Below are positions 44,825 through 54,346 of a stretch of DNA of 64,000 nt, in pieces. Every line of letters starts with the position of its first letter. The first letter of the stretch is position 1. A program made the position numbers and the translations under genes. Source of the stretch: an uncultured Clostridia bacterium (GTDB taxonomy: Bacteria > Bacillota > Clostridia > Oscillospirales > Acutalibacteraceae); the NCBI GenBank assembly GCA_946555465.1, contig CAMNST010000006.1, positions 1 through 64,000 on the forward strand, in the 5' to 3' direction. A model generated the notes under the pieces. That model saw only the letters and a program-made list of their open reading frames with translations, did no database searches and had not been told where the DNA came from.

Positions 44825-45526
44825 TTACTTGTTTTTATTTATAATTCTTGTATCTTCTTCGCCTGTTTCAAGGTCGATAAAACGTGTGAAAAGAGAAACC
44901 TTATTGTCTTCGTTAAGGTTTGCCCAAATCATATCTGTAAAAGCATCAATATCGCCGTCAATTTCAACAGGAGTCGGTTCACCTTCAAATGACGGAATCG
45001 GATTGCCGTCACATTTATAAGTGTGAATAAAATGACCGAGACCTGCAACTGCAGGATATTCATAGAAAAATCTGAGGCACTGAAGTTTGCCCATATTTGA
45101 TTTAAGTATTGAAAGATTGTAATCACCGTTTGGTTTTACGACACCTGAAATTCTGGGTGTGTAATTTGGTTCATCAGGTTCAAACTCTCTTGTAAGAAGT
45201 GCATGGCGATAGCAATGCCCCTCCTGCATATAATCATAAATTGTATCTGTCTGGTCACCGTTTGTAACGATAGTTACATTATTAAGTTTAAGAACAGGAT
45301 TATATATTATAAGTGAAGGATCTTCCATTTTGCTTTCATCAAAAGCCTTTGTGCGTATTCCGCCTCTGTCATTTTCTTCAAAAATTCTGTTACGGCTGTT
45401 CACACTTCTGCCCATGATAAAATAAGCAATTACAGCCTTTTTGTTATCTTTGCTTTTGCCGATAACAATGCCTCTGCCCGGGTATGCATTTGTGCTGAGT
45501 TCTTCAGCAAGTGATTTAATTTCCAT
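44825..45526 (-). CDS. purO: IMP cyclohydrolase of the PurO type
   Basis: 233 residues. Closes FAICAR to IMP, the last step of purine synthesis. The sequence (NAYPGRGIVIGKSKDNKKAV; AYFIMGRSVNSRNRIF; the RGGIRTKAFD and GEPTPV stretches) matches the archaeal-type PurO family rather than the PurH fusion. Its place inside a pur operon, 10 nt after purN, supports this strongly. A separate AICAR formyltransferase would be needed and is not in this window. Start ATG 45526. Confidence 0.88.
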   Translation of the reverse strand: MEIKSLAEELSTNAYPGRGIVIGKSKDNKKAVIAYFIMGRSVNSRNRIFEENDRGGIRTKAFDESKMEDPSLIIYNPVLKLNNVTIVTNGDQTDTIYDYMQEGHCYRHALLTREFEPDEPNYTPRISGVVKPNGDYNLSILKSNMGKLQCLRFFYEYPAVAGLGHFIHTYKCDGNPIPSFEGEPTPVEIDGDIDAFTDMIWANLNEDNKVSLFTRFIDLETGEEDTRIINKNK

Positions 45527-45535
45527 AACTTAACC

Positions 45536-46159
45536 TCAAACTATTTTTGTTTTATTGTCAATTACTTTTATTCTGCCTTCGCAGAAAAGTGATACTGCCT
45601 CAGGAAGTATTTTCCATTCACACTGCTCCATAACTCTTTTCTGAAGCGTTTCGGAAGTATCATCTTCATTTACCGCGATTGCTTTCTGCAGTATTATAGG
45701 ACCCGCATCACAATCTTCAGTTACGAAATGAACGGTTGCACCTGTAAGTTTTACGCCGCTTGCAAGCACGGCGTCATGTACATGCAGACCGTAGAAACCT
45801 TTTCCGCAGAAAGATGGTATAAGAGCAGGATGAACATTCATCATCTTATACGGAAATGCCTCAACAACCTGTGAATCCAGAATTGTCATAAATCCTGCAT
45901 AAACCACAAGATCTGCATTTCCGGCAATCAAGGCATCTCTTACTGCTGCAGTATATGTATGAATATCATCATATTCTTTACGGGCGATAACTTTTGTTTC
46001 AATACCGTTTTGCTTTGCCCTTTCCAGAGCATAGGCATCCGGCTTTGATGCAATAACAAGCGTTATTTTTCCGTTTTTTATTTCGCCGCGTTTTTCGGCA
46101 TCAATAAGTGCCTGAAGGTTTGTTCCCCCTCCGGAAACAAGCACTGCTATATTCATCAT
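45536..46159 (-). CDS. purN: Phosphoribosylglycinamide formyltransferase
   Basis: 207 residues. Transfers formyl from 10-formyl-THF to GAR, step 3 of purine synthesis. Visible: [20 protein letters not shown], the catalytic Asn/His pair in [28 protein letters not shown] with the catalytic Asp, and the QKAIAV end block. It starts inside the purM stop (ATGATG with TGA overlap), so it is translationally coupled. Met 1 or Met 2 may be used. Confidence 0.96.
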   Translation of the reverse strand: MMNIAVLVSGGGTNLQALIDAEKRGEIKNGKITLVIASKPDAYALERAKQNGIETKVIARKEYDDIHTYTAAVRDALIAGNADLVVYAGFMTILDSQVVEAFPYKMMNVHPALIPSFCGKGFYGLHVHDAVLASGVKLTGATVHFVTEDCDAGPIILQKAIAVNEDDTSETLQKRVMEQCEWKILPEAVSLFCEGRIKVIDNKTKIV

Positions 46160-47193
46160 AGTAATTCAACACCCTTTTCGCCGGACTTTACTTCACCGAT
46201 AACCGTTGCTTTTTCGCCGTTATCCTGAAGAATTCTTACTGCTTCGTCTGCCTTATCGGCATCAACCGCAATAACAAGACCTGTACCCATATTAAAGGTG
46301 TTATACATATCTCTTTCGGGAATATTGCCTGTCTTCTGAATCAAATCAAAAATCGGCTTTTTAAAACACTTGTCTTTTTCAATAACAGCGGTAAATCCGT
46401 CATTAAGCATTCTCGGAACATTTTCGTAAAAACCGCCGCCTGTAATATGACTGATAGCATTAACCTGAACTTTATCCATAAGAGCAAGAAGAGATTTAAC
46501 ATATATTCTTGTCGGGGTGATAAGTTCTTCGCCAAGCGTTTTACCGAGTTCGTCATATTTAACTTCTATTGTTTTTTCGTTAATATCAAATACTTTTCTG
46601 ATAAGAGAAAAACCGTTTGAATGAATACCTGATGATGCAACACCGATAAGCGCATTACCTGCTGCAAGATGCTCACCTGAAACAAGTTTATCCTTTTCGC
46701 CGATACCAACGGTGAAACCTGCAAGGTCATATTCTTCATTTGGCATAAGGCCCGGATGTTCAGCCGTTTCACCGCCGACCAAAGCGCAACCCGACTGAAC
46801 ACAGCCTTCTGCAACACCGGCAACAATCTGGGCAATTTTTTCAGGATAATTTTTTCCGCAGGCAATATAATCAAGAAAGAAAAGCGGTTTTGCACCTGAA
46901 CATGCAACATCATTAACACACATAGCAACGCAGTCGATACCAACTGTATCATGCTTGTCCATAAGATAAGCAAGTTTGATTTTTGTTCCTACACCATCTG
47001 TTCCGGAAACAAGAACAGGATTTTTGTAATCACCCCAGGGAAGTTCAAACATGCCGCCAAAACCGCCGATGCCGCCGATAACACCCGGAATTGTTGTTCT
47101 TTTAACATGAGACTTGATAAGTTCAACAGACTCGTAACCTGCTGTTACATCAACACCTGCTGCTGCATAACTTTCGCTGAAACTTTTTTCCAT
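46156..47193 (-). CDS. purM: Phosphoribosylformylglycinamidine cyclo-ligase
   Basis: 345 residues. ATP-dependent ring closure to AIR, step 5. Blocks: [45 protein letters not shown] (phosphate-binding), [33 protein letters not shown] and the [15 protein letters not shown] end region. It is 21 nt after purE and overlaps purN by 4 nt. Confidence 0.97.
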   Translation of the reverse strand: MEKSFSESYAAAGVDVTAGYESVELIKSHVKRTTIPGVIGGIGGFGGMFELPWGDYKNPVLVSGTDGVGTKIKLAYLMDKHDTVGIDCVAMCVNDVACSGAKPLFFLDYIACGKNYPEKIAQIVAGVAEGCVQSGCALVGGETAEHPGLMPNEEYDLAGFTVGIGEKDKLVSGEHLAAGNALIGVASSGIHSNGFSLIRKVFDINEKTIEVKYDELGKTLGEELITPTRIYVKSLLALMDKVQVNAISHITGGGFYENVPRMLNDGFTAVIEKDKCFKKPIFDLIQKTGNIPERDMYNTFNMGTGLVIAVDADKADEAVRILQDNGEKATVIGEVKSGEKGVELL

Positions 47194-47213
47194 AAGTATT
47201 ATTCTCCTATAAT

Positions 47214-47711
47214 TTATAATTCTTTAAGTTTTTCCTGAAGAGCAGCATCCTTTTCACGAACCTGCTGCGCCATATCTTTTCTCATCTGCTGAAGTTTTGC
47301 CATAAGTTCATCATCACCGACTGCAATTATTTCTGCAGCAAGGATTGCGGCATTTTTTGCAGCATTTACGCCAACAGTTGCAACCGGAATTCCGGGAGGC
47401 ATCATAACTGTTGCAAGCATAGCATCCATACCATCAAGAACTTTTGCAGAACATGGAATGCCGATAACAGGAAGTGTTGTTGATGCGGCAAGAACTCCGC
47501 CGAGATGAGCGGCCATACCTGCTGCTGCAATAATCACGCCGAAACCGTTTTCTATAGCAGAAGAAGAAAATTCATTCGCCTCCTGCGGAGTACGGTGGGC
47601 ACTCATTACTCTGACTTCTGTTTCAATACCAAGTTCTTTTAACTGCTTTATCGCAGGGGTAACAACAGGCAAATCGCTGTCTGAACCCATTATAATTGCA
47701 ACTTTTTTCAT
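47214..47711 (-). CDS. purE: N5-carboxyaminoimidazole ribonucleotide mutase, class I
   Basis: 165 residues from ATG 47711 with a GGAGG SD. Converts N5-CAIR to CAIR. Signatures [38 protein letters not shown] and the [11 protein letters not shown] block are complete. The class I form implies PurK somewhere, but none is here. Head gene of the pur operon. A -10-like TATAAT lies within the upstream terminator-spacer, and no purine riboswitch was found in the 86 nt before it. Confidence 0.96.
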   Translation of the reverse strand: MKKVAIIMGSDSDLPVVTPAIKQLKELGIETEVRVMSAHRTPQEANEFSSSAIENGFGVIIAAAGMAAHLGGVLAASTTLPVIGIPCSAKVLDGMDAMLATVMMPPGIPVATVGVNAAKNAAILAAEIIAVGDDELMAKLQQMRKDMAQQVREKDAALQEKLKEL

Positions 47712-47763
47712 AATTACCTCCGAATACAACTGTAATTTATTACAAATATTATATATTATAAAA

Positions 47764-47791
47764 AGGCAATTTTCAATACAGAAAATTGCCT
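47764..47791 (-). terminator. Terminator after the LRR protein gene
   Basis: AGGCAATTTTC/GAAAATTGCCT, an 11-bp stem with a 6-nt loop, then TTTTTATAATA on the minus strand. The T-run also supplies a candidate -10 for purE. Confidence 0.85.
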
Positions 47792-47797
47792 AATTTA

Positions 47798-49693
47798 TTA
47801 AATATTATTATAGATACTTTCATCTATTTTACCGTATGCAAAAAAGTTATCGGCATACTTCCAGTATTTTTTATCTTCAGAATAATTATTTACTGCAAAA
47901 TCCTTTGCGTTGATATAACCGTCGCGGTTATAATCAAAACTGCATATTGCAACATTGCCAAGGTCTATATCTTTTTCATCTGAAGATTCCATTATAATTT
48001 TTCGTGTAACTTCAGAATTGCCGCCGAATGAGATTTCACGGACACCCGGAAGAACATAAAATTCAAATTCACCCGTTTCATTGGTAGTGAAAACCGTTTC
48101 TCCGTCAGCCGTAACTTTAATATCAGGCAGCGGAAGATTCTCTTTGCATTCACCCTGCGGATTTTCCATCAGCACCGCTTTACCGCAAAATCTTACGCCG
48201 AGCCTATCGTTAAAATTATCTTTATACGTATCACCGCAGTAATAACATCTGTAAGATGAATAACCATCCGTTTTCAGTGTTGGTTCAACAACGGTTTCAA
48301 CATAGGAATGATTTACGGTTACATTAAAATTTTCTGATATATCGTTAAATTTTTCCGATACATCACCAAAAGAAATTGCTACAGTATGATTACCGCAAAG
48401 CCACATATTTTTATTCTGGTCATCGGTATAAGCCATTTTATATTCATAAAATGACTTATTGTTTTCAAATGTTACGGTTTCGGTAAATCCTCTTTTATAG
48501 ACAACTTCAATTTCTTTTCCCGTTATTTTCCGAAGCACATTGAATTTTCCGCTGACCACATCGGAACAGGAAAATTCCGTATCAAAATCGAAATTAAGGC
48601 TCTCAATCTCAGCAGGATAAAGTGTAACGGAAAAATCACCCGTTGACTTGAAACTTGAAACCGTAAAACAATAGGTTTCACCTGCATTTAACTTTTCAAG
48701 AATGTAAAAATTGGAATCGGTCAAAGAAACGTCCTTATTTTCGGCAATTCCATCACCGGCTGAATCTGTCAGAATACAGTCAACATCCACATTTCCTGCT
48801 GAGTAAAATTTATAGTTGTCGGTATACGCAGGGGTGAAATAAAACATCATTGCATCATCAACGCTGTCGGAATAAAATGTACGATTTACAGTCTCCCCCT
48901 CCGAAATATTCATATCCCCTATAATATTATAGTTGATATCGCTGTTAAAAAATGCATATGAATACGCATCTGAATCCCTGTAAACATTCATCACAAAACT
49001 GCTGTATACATTATCACCGTTATTGGTTTTGTAATAACCGAAACAACTGTTGTCTTTACTTAATTTTGCTCCTTTCGGAACAGTAACTTCCGTAAGAGCC
49101 GCACAGTTATAAAAAGCCTTTTTGCCTATTGAAACAGGCATATTCATATTTTCAAATTCAATATTTTCAAGAGAGGAGCAAGTATCAAAAGCATTTGCAC
49201 CGATTGATATTACACTGTCGGGGATTGCTGCGCTTACAAGTTTTCTGCACCTGTAAAACGCATAGTCCGATATAATTTCAACACCTTTCGGCAATTTCAA
49301 CTGAGCAAGTGTGCTTACACCCGAAAAAGCATAAGTACCTATTTTTTTCAGTGTTGACGGCAGTGATACGCTGTAAAAAAATGTATTATAAAACATATAA
49401 TTGCCGATATAGGTTATACCCTCTTCAACAACAAGGTTTTCAACAGAACCGTCAGACCTCCATGAATACCACGGCTGAGAATCGCCGGAATTTCTCAAAT
49501 CAGGTGTTGCACCTTCTCCGCTTATTGTTATGGTTTTTGTTTTTGCATTGAAAGAATAATATGTCTGGCTGCTGCCGAGCCTTGTCGGCTCAACATCACT
49601 TTCCTGTTTAAAGGCGTACGAGGTAAAATCGCAGAAAAAAGCACTGCATAAAATGATTGCAAAACTCATAATTATTGAAATAATTTTTTTCAC
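47798..49693 (-). CDS. Secreted leucine-rich-repeat (BspA-like) protein with a dockerin-like end
   Basis: 631 residues. Signal peptide (about 1-27), a beta-rich start (SFNAKTKTITISGEG), then about five LRR_5/BspA repeats (about 95-215) of the type GTYAFSGVSTLAQLKLPKGV and GANAFDTCSSLENIEF. Beta-sandwich stretches with CxxC-type zinc-like YRCYYCGDTYKD (about 490) follow. At the end, FDYNRDGYINAKDFAVN looks like a single calcium-binding dockerin half, as in Ruminococcus surface proteins. Probably a cell-surface adhesin or cellulosome-type attached protein. Own terminator; the promoter was not resolved. Confidence 0.83.
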   Translation of the reverse strand: MKKIISIIMSFAIILCSAFFCDFTSYAFKQESDVEPTRLGSSQTYYSFNAKTKTITISGEGATPDLRNSGDSQPWYSWRSDGSVENLVVEEGITYIGNYMFYNTFFYSVSLPSTLKKIGTYAFSGVSTLAQLKLPKGVEIISDYAFYRCRKLVSAAIPDSVISIGANAFDTCSSLENIEFENMNMPVSIGKKAFYNCAALTEVTVPKGAKLSKDNSCFGYYKTNNGDNVYSSFVMNVYRDSDAYSYAFFNSDINYNIIGDMNISEGETVNRTFYSDSVDDAMMFYFTPAYTDNYKFYSAGNVDVDCILTDSAGDGIAENKDVSLTDSNFYILEKLNAGETYCFTVSSFKSTGDFSVTLYPAEIESLNFDFDTEFSCSDVVSGKFNVLRKITGKEIEVVYKRGFTETVTFENNKSFYEYKMAYTDDQNKNMWLCGNHTVAISFGDVSEKFNDISENFNVTVNHSYVETVVEPTLKTDGYSSYRCYYCGDTYKDNFNDRLGVRFCGKAVLMENPQGECKENLPLPDIKVTADGETVFTTNETGEFEFYVLPGVREISFGGNSEVTRKIIMESSDEKDIDLGNVAICSFDYNRDGYINAKDFAVNNYSEDKKYWKYADNFFAYGKIDESIYNNI

Positions 49694-49778
49694 TGAATCA
49701 CCCCTATTCTTTATACCGGTACATTATATTTATTTTAACACAAATAAACCGCCAATACAACAAAAACACAAGTTAGAT

Positions 49779-49807
49779 TTGACTAACTTTTATTTTTATG
49801 ATATTAT
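49779..49807 (+). promoter_or_regulatory. Promoter of the structured leader and DUF2798 gene
   Basis: TTGACT (49779-49784), 17-bp spacer, TATTAT (49802-49807); the predicted start at about 49814 is the beginning of the folded region. Confidence 0.75.
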
Positions 49808-49813
49808 AATCCA

Positions 49814-49975
49814 AAATTCAATAAAGACATAAACGACACAAGTAGAGCATAGGCTCGTAAATCTGATTACGGTAAATATGTTAAACAGGTTTGTTACTCT
49901 GCACGGCAGCAAATCTTAACTTAAGGACCAACCTGATTTACAGCAATGCAACTTGTGTTATTTTTATGTCAAAAT
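49814..49975 (+). ncRNA. Candidate structured leader RNA, class not identified
   Basis: A hand fold gives a closed multibranch structure. A long closing helix has GACATAAA (49826-49833) with TTTATGTC (49963-49970) and, across an internal loop, ACACAAGT (49836-49843) with ACTTGTGT (49951-49958). Inside are GAGC-ATAG-GCTC (49845-49856), GTAA/TTAC (49857-49870), and a 10-bp arm TAAACAGGTT with AACCTG-A-TTTA (49882-49891, 49930-49940). That arm carries CTGC-ACG-GCAG (49899-49909). It has its own promoter and sits 7-30 nt before the SD of the DUF2798 gene. No consensus of a riboswitch class I know (SAM, TPP, cobalamin, glycine, c-di-GMP, THF, Mn, ZTP, T-box) matches. It could be a riboswitch, a cis RNA or a stand-alone RNA. 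Confidence 0.6.
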
Positions 49976-49996
49976 TCAATTCAAAGGAGAAATATT

Positions 49997-50569
49997 ATAC
50001 CAAGAAATCAATTTCAAAGAATGGTGTTTGCATTCTTAACGGTTTTGGTAACCGTTCATGCCTATGTATTTTACAGCCTTTACGTTGTAAACGGCAGCAC
50101 GCTTATTGAGGTCAATAATGCATCGAGTGTTATTGATGCAATAAACAAACAAGGCGGAGTTTATATGTTTGGAAAAATGCTGCCGATATGGGCAGTTGTA
50201 CTTGTTGAATTTGTATTTGCATATTCGCTTGAATGTATTATGGGCAGCCCGTGTTCATTCAAACTTGCATCAAAAGTTTTTGACCCTGCCAAAACAAATC
50301 CGGTAATTTTTGAAACATCAATCATCTGTGCAACAGTCGGATTAATGTGTCCTGCTATGAGTCTGATAGCAGCAGTCATTTATTATCCATACTATGAAGG
50401 TTTTAATTTCATAACGATGGTTGCAAACTGGTTAAAACTTGTTTGTTTCAACTTTCCATTCGCATTTTTCACACAATTATTCTTTGTTCAGCCGTTAATC
50501 GGAACTGTATTCAAATTTCTTTTCAGAAAGGATTTGAAAAAAAGGCAACTGACGATAACAGCACAGTAA
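49997..50569 (+). CDS. DUF2798-family membrane protein, apparent non-ATG start
   Basis: About 190 residues from the position that fits the SD. Hydrophobic protein with about four membrane segments (MVFAFLTVLVTVHAYVFYSL; MLPIWAVVLVEFVFAYSLE; a TSIICATVGLMCPAMSLIAA helix; WLKLVCFNFPFAFFTQLFF), as in DUF2798 proteins. The AAAGGAG (49983-49989) points to codon ATA at 49997 giving xPRNQFQR, where family members begin with Met. ATT 49994 is 4 nt from the SD, ATG 50021 has a poor SD and would lose eight residues, and ATG 49946 lies inside the RNA helix. Function unknown; controlled, I infer, by the leader RNA. Confidence 0.78.
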   Translation: MPRNQFQRMVFAFLTVLVTVHAYVFYSLYVVNGSTLIEVNNASSVIDAINKQGGVYMFGKMLPIWAVVLVEFVFAYSLECIMGSPCSFKLASKVFDPAKTNPVIFETSIICATVGLMCPAMSLIAAVIYYPYYEGFNFITMVANWLKLVCFNFPFAFFTQLFFVQPLIGTVFKFLFRKDLKKRQLTITAQ

Positions 50570-50592
50570 AAACAATGCACCGAAAAATAAAG

Positions 50593-50619
50593 GGACAGCG
50601 TAATAATTATCCGCTGTCC
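50593..50619 (+). terminator. Terminator of the DUF2798 gene
   Basis: GGACAGCG/CGCTGTCC, an 8-bp stem with an 11-nt loop followed by TTTTATTTTTT; probably also serves the convergent pheT. Confidence 0.85.
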
Positions 50620-50628
50620 TTTTATTTT

Positions 50629-52989
50629 TTATTTTTTAAGGGTTATGCCTTTTTCTTCAAGAGCGGCAATAATACCATCGGCAACTGCCATAACTTCTTC
50701 ACGGGTAAGAGTTCTCTCGGGATGTGAGAAAGTTATTCTTGTTGTAATGGATTTGCCTGTTTCGTCTGAATAGGTATCAACCACATCAGCCTTTTTGATA
50801 AGCGAACATTTTGCCTTTTCGATTGCCTTTGCAATAGGTTCAAATTTATCTGAAACAAAAGAAAGGTCAATTTCCATTTCAGGATATTTTGACGGCTCTT
50901 CATAAACAATGCTTCCGCACGCAAGAGCAGCATACTTTTCAATATCGATTTCAGCGTAAACAATATTCGCCTTCTTGTCTATCTTCTTTGAAACAACAGG
51001 ATGAACAATACCGATTTCACCGATAACCTCGCCATCACAGATAACCGCATTCAGATTTCTCGGGTGCTGATAAGAATGTTCTGCAGTGATTGCTGAATAT
51101 GAAAGCGTTTTATGCTTGATATCATCTGTAATAACAGCAAGCATATCCCGCAGTTCAAAATAAAGTTCCTGAGTTGATTTTGTTTTGCTGAAAAGAGTTA
51201 CGGCAAGCATTTTCTTTTCATTGCAAAGATTATTTTCATTAACACCGTCAATAATTCTGCCAATTTCAAAAACGCCGAAATCACTGCTGTACTGGGTATT
51301 TGTTTTAACCTGACAGAGTTGAGTTGGAATAATTGATTTTCTGATTGTTTCAATATTCGGGTTTGTTGCGTTAACAAGTTTAACATTATCTTCAACTTCT
51401 ATTCCGAGAGCCTTGTACTCATCATAATAAGCCCAGACATAAGAATGAAGTTCATGAAGAGAGAACCGTTTTACAAGAATATCTTTCACTTCATCTTCAA
51501 CTGTTTTTTCAACATCCGCCCTTACAGGGTAAAGCGGTGAATTTGCTGTGTGAATATCAAAATTATCATATCCGTAAATACGTGTGATTTCTTCAACGAT
51601 ATCTGCTTTTATTGTAACATCCTTTGTTGCTCTCCAACTTGGAACAACAACTTTGAAATTATCATTTTCAAGGTTTACATCAAAGCCGAGAGAGGTAAGC
51701 GTTTTAACGATTGTATCGTTTTCAATTTCAATACCTGTATAGCGATTGATGAAATTCTTGTCAAAATCGAGTTCAACGGTATCATACTTAAAAGCATACT
51801 CATCGGTAAGTGCGGAAACCACCTGAACACCGCCGTCAACATCTGTCATAAGTTTAACAAATCTTGCAATGGCAGGAACGGTCATTTCAGGGTCAAGGCA
51901 TTTTTCATAACGCATGGAAGCATCTGTTCTGTGGGCAAGACGAACAGTTGACTTACGAACAGAAACAGCGTTGAAAGTTGCTGATTCAAGAGTAAGTGTA
52001 GTTGTATCTTCAACAATTTCGCTGTCGAGTCCGCCCATAATGCCGGCAATGGCAACAGGGGTATCACCGTTGCAGATCATAAGCGTATTTTCATCAATAT
52101 TTCTTTCAACTCCGTCAAGTGTCTGAAAAACAAACGGCGTATCAAATCTCTTTATTCTTATTTTCTCAACCTTGCGTGAATCAAAAGCGTGCATCGGCTG
52201 ACCCATTTCAAGCATAAGATAGTTGGTAAGATCGGCAAGAAAATTAATGGCTCTCATACCGCAGTAGTAAAGACGTATTCTCATATTTACAGGGCTTATA
52301 TTTGTGGTAATATTATCAACCTGCAAACAGGAGTAACGCTGGCAGAGCGGATCTTCAATTTTCATATCAACCTTTTCAAGGCTGTCGTATTCTGATAAAT
52401 CAGCCATTTCAAGAGGTTTGAGTTTTCTGCCTGCAAGAGCGGCAAATTCACGGGCAATACCATAATGGCCCCAAAGGTCAGGTCGATTTGTAAGAGATTT
52501 ATTATCAACCTCAAAAATAATATCATCAATCTGATATACATCTTTAATATCCGTGCCGTTTGCAACGTCATCGGTAATTTCCATTATTCCGCTGTTATCT
52601 TCACTTATTCCGATTTCTTTTTCGCTGCAGCACATACCGTTTGATGTGAATCCTGCAAGAGCACGCGGTGCAATTTCAATATCGCCTATTCTTGCACCCA
52701 CTTTGGCAAATGCAGTTTTAAGACCCACTCTTACATTAGGCGCGCCGCAGACAACATCGGTAAGTTCCCCGTCACCTGCATCAACCTTGAGAAGATGAAG
52801 TTTCTTTGAATCCGGGTGATTTTCAACAGATTTTATTTCAGCAACAACAATACCGCTGATATCGCTGCCCTTAAAGAAAATTTCATTTTCAACTTCTGCT
52901 GTTGAAAGCGAAAAACGATGAATAAGTTCTACCTTGTCAAGTCCTGAAAAATCAACAAAGTCAGAAATCCAGTTCATTGATAAAAACAT
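50629..52989 (-). CDS. pheT: Phenylalanine-tRNA ligase beta subunit
   Basis: 786 residues. With PheS forms the (alpha-beta)2 enzyme that charges tRNA-Phe. Domains in order: the tRNA-binding EMAP-II-like domain (KLHLLKVDAGDGELTDVVCGAPNVR; shown in part: VDAGDGELTDVVCGAPNV), the B3/B4 editing domain (FEVDNKSLTNRPDLWGHYG, GMRAINFLADLTNYLMLEMG), the B5 domain, a catalytic-like core, and a carboxy-terminal ferredoxin-fold anticodon-binding domain (YPEMEIDLSFV to RTLTREEVM). It is 17 nt downstream of pheS under the same T-box. Confidence 0.97.
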   Translation of the reverse strand: MFLSMNWISDFVDFSGLDKVELIHRFSLSTAEVENEIFFKGSDISGIVVAEIKSVENHPDSKKLHLLKVDAGDGELTDVVCGAPNVRVGLKTAFAKVGARIGDIEIAPRALAGFTSNGMCCSEKEIGISEDNSGIMEITDDVANGTDIKDVYQIDDIIFEVDNKSLTNRPDLWGHYGIAREFAALAGRKLKPLEMADLSEYDSLEKVDMKIEDPLCQRYSCLQVDNITTNISPVNMRIRLYYCGMRAINFLADLTNYLMLEMGQPMHAFDSRKVEKIRIKRFDTPFVFQTLDGVERNIDENTLMICNGDTPVAIAGIMGGLDSEIVEDTTTLTLESATFNAVSVRKSTVRLAHRTDASMRYEKCLDPEMTVPAIARFVKLMTDVDGGVQVVSALTDEYAFKYDTVELDFDKNFINRYTGIEIENDTIVKTLTSLGFDVNLENDNFKVVVPSWRATKDVTIKADIVEEITRIYGYDNFDIHTANSPLYPVRADVEKTVEDEVKDILVKRFSLHELHSYVWAYYDEYKALGIEVEDNVKLVNATNPNIETIRKSIIPTQLCQVKTNTQYSSDFGVFEIGRIIDGVNENNLCNEKKMLAVTLFSKTKSTQELYFELRDMLAVITDDIKHKTLSYSAITAEHSYQHPRNLNAVICDGEVIGEIGIVHPVVSKKIDKKANIVYAEIDIEKYAALACGSIVYEEPSKYPEMEIDLSFVSDKFEPIAKAIEKAKCSLIKKADVVDTYSDETGKSITTRITFSHPERTLTREEVMAVADGIIAALEEKGITLKK

Positions 52990-53006
52990 TGCTTACTCCC
53001 CCTTCC

Positions 53007-54059
53007 TTACTCATCATCGGTAAACTGCGAAAGACTTTTAAGGCTCCCGCCGTTTAAATCACGAATATCTTTTATACCATATTTCATCATAACAAGTCTT
53101 GTTAAGCCAAGACCGAATGCAAATCCCGTATATTCTTCCGGATCAATACCGCCTGCTTTAAGCACTTCGGGATGAATCATACCGCACGGGCAGAGTTCAA
53201 GCCAGCCGCTGTGCTTGCATGAAGGGCAGCCTTCGCCGCCGCATATAAGACAACTTATATCCAGTTCAAACCCCGGTTCAACGAACGGGAAAAATCCCGG
53301 ACGAAGACGAACCTTTATATCTTTCTGAAAGACTTCGGAAAGCATTGTTTTCATAAAGTAGATGAGATTTGAAATTGAAATATCCTTATCCACCATAACG
53401 CCTTCCATCTGGAAAAATGTGTTTTCATGGCAGGCATCTGTTGCCTCGTTTCTGAAACATCTTCCGGGAAAGATTGCCTTAATCGGAACACCATCATTGA
53501 TAAGAGAATCTCTGTATTTTTTATAAATTGCATTCTGAGCAGCCGAGGTCTGTGATTTAAGAAGCTGACCGTTTTCAAGATAATAGGTATCCTGCATATC
53601 ACGGGCAGGATGGTGCTTTGGAATATTGAGGGATTCAAAACATTCATAGTCTGTTACAACTTCACTGTAATCCTCAACCGTAAAGCCCATTGATTTGAAT
53701 ATTTTTTCGCACTGACGCTGCACAAGTGTTATGGGGTGATAAGAACCTCTTTCAAGATTGGGGGGCATTGAAATATCAAACTCAGGCATTGAATTGATTT
53801 CTTTTTCAATTTCTTTTTCCTTAAGTTCTTTTGTTTTCTCGGCAATTTTATCTGCCACCGCACCCTTAAGTTCATTCACTTTTGCGCCGAAAACTTTTCT
53901 TTCGTCATTTGAAAGTTCTTTCATTCCTTTAAGCAAATCGGTTACACTGCCCTTTTTTCCAAGGTAGGCAACACGAACGCCTTCAAGATCAGAAAGATTT
54001 TCAATCTTTGCAAGTTCTTTTTCAAACTTTTCTTTAAGACTAATAATCTTATTATCCAT
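53007..54059 (-). CDS. pheS: Phenylalanine-tRNA ligase alpha subunit
   Basis: 350 residues from ATG 54059 with GGAGG SD; the longer frame would run into the T-box terminator. The amino-terminal coiled coil (about 5-85) binds tRNA. Class II motif 1 is near HPITLVQRQCEKIF, motif 2 at FPGRCFRNEATDACHENTFFQMEG, and motif 3 at GFAFGLGLTRLVMMKYGI. An internal CxxC-type element (CLICGGEGCPSC, then H-SGWLELCPCGMIHP) is present, a short zinc-ribbon-like insertion seen in many bacterial PheS. Confidence 0.97.
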   Translation of the reverse strand: MDNKIISLKEKFEKELAKIENLSDLEGVRVAYLGKKGSVTDLLKGMKELSNDERKVFGAKVNELKGAVADKIAEKTKELKEKEIEKEINSMPEFDISMPPNLERGSYHPITLVQRQCEKIFKSMGFTVEDYSEVVTDYECFESLNIPKHHPARDMQDTYYLENGQLLKSQTSAAQNAIYKKYRDSLINDGVPIKAIFPGRCFRNEATDACHENTFFQMEGVMVDKDISISNLIYFMKTMLSEVFQKDIKVRLRPGFFPFVEPGFELDISCLICGGEGCPSCKHSGWLELCPCGMIHPEVLKAGGIDPEEYTGFAFGLGLTRLVMMKYGIKDIRDLNGGSLKSLSQFTDDE

Positions 54060-54063
54060 ACTA

Positions 54064-54340
54064 ACCTCCGTAAAAAAATAAAAACGCCTCATAAAAATGA
54101 GACGAAAATTCCGTGGTACCACTCAAATTGCAGCAGTTGCCTGCCGCCACTCTTTTTGCTTTAATGCAGCAATTACATTCCGGTTTCCCGAAAAGGCTCA
54201 TAAGTCGAAATTCAGTCATGTCTGTCTGCGGTGATTTCAGCATACACACCGCTCTCTGAAAAACAAGCAACAAAACCTACTTGGGTTACCCCTCTTAGTC
54301 ACAGCCCGCAAAATATTTCAATATGAAAAATTCTTTTTCT
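54064..54340 (-). promoter_or_regulatory. T-box leader of pheST (Phe-specific)
   Basis: The minus-strand leader has the conserved T-box (TGAGTGGTACCACGGAA, 54109-54125) that pairs with the uncharged tRNA acceptor end. A terminator (CGTCTCAT/ATGAGGCG, 54085-54104) followed by a T-rich run precedes pheS. In stem I, GAATTTCGAC (54204-54213) carries the specifier UUC (54207-54209), a Phe codon, next to the AG-bulge-like region. Low charged tRNA-Phe should favour readthrough into pheST. Confidence 0.92.
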
Positions 54341-54346
54341 TTAGTG

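Noticed and set aside
47712..47797. Purine riboswitch before purE
   Set aside because: Only 86 nt lie between the genes, mostly terminator; no conserved purine-aptamer core was seen.
49814..49975. 6S RNA, RNase P, tmRNA or SRP RNA in the leader region
   Set aside because: Diagnostic segments of these RNAs are missing, and the fold is multibranch instead of a single long hairpin (6S).
52195..52395. Short plus-strand frames opposite pheT
   Set aside because: Shadow frames of a well-defined gene with no start signals.
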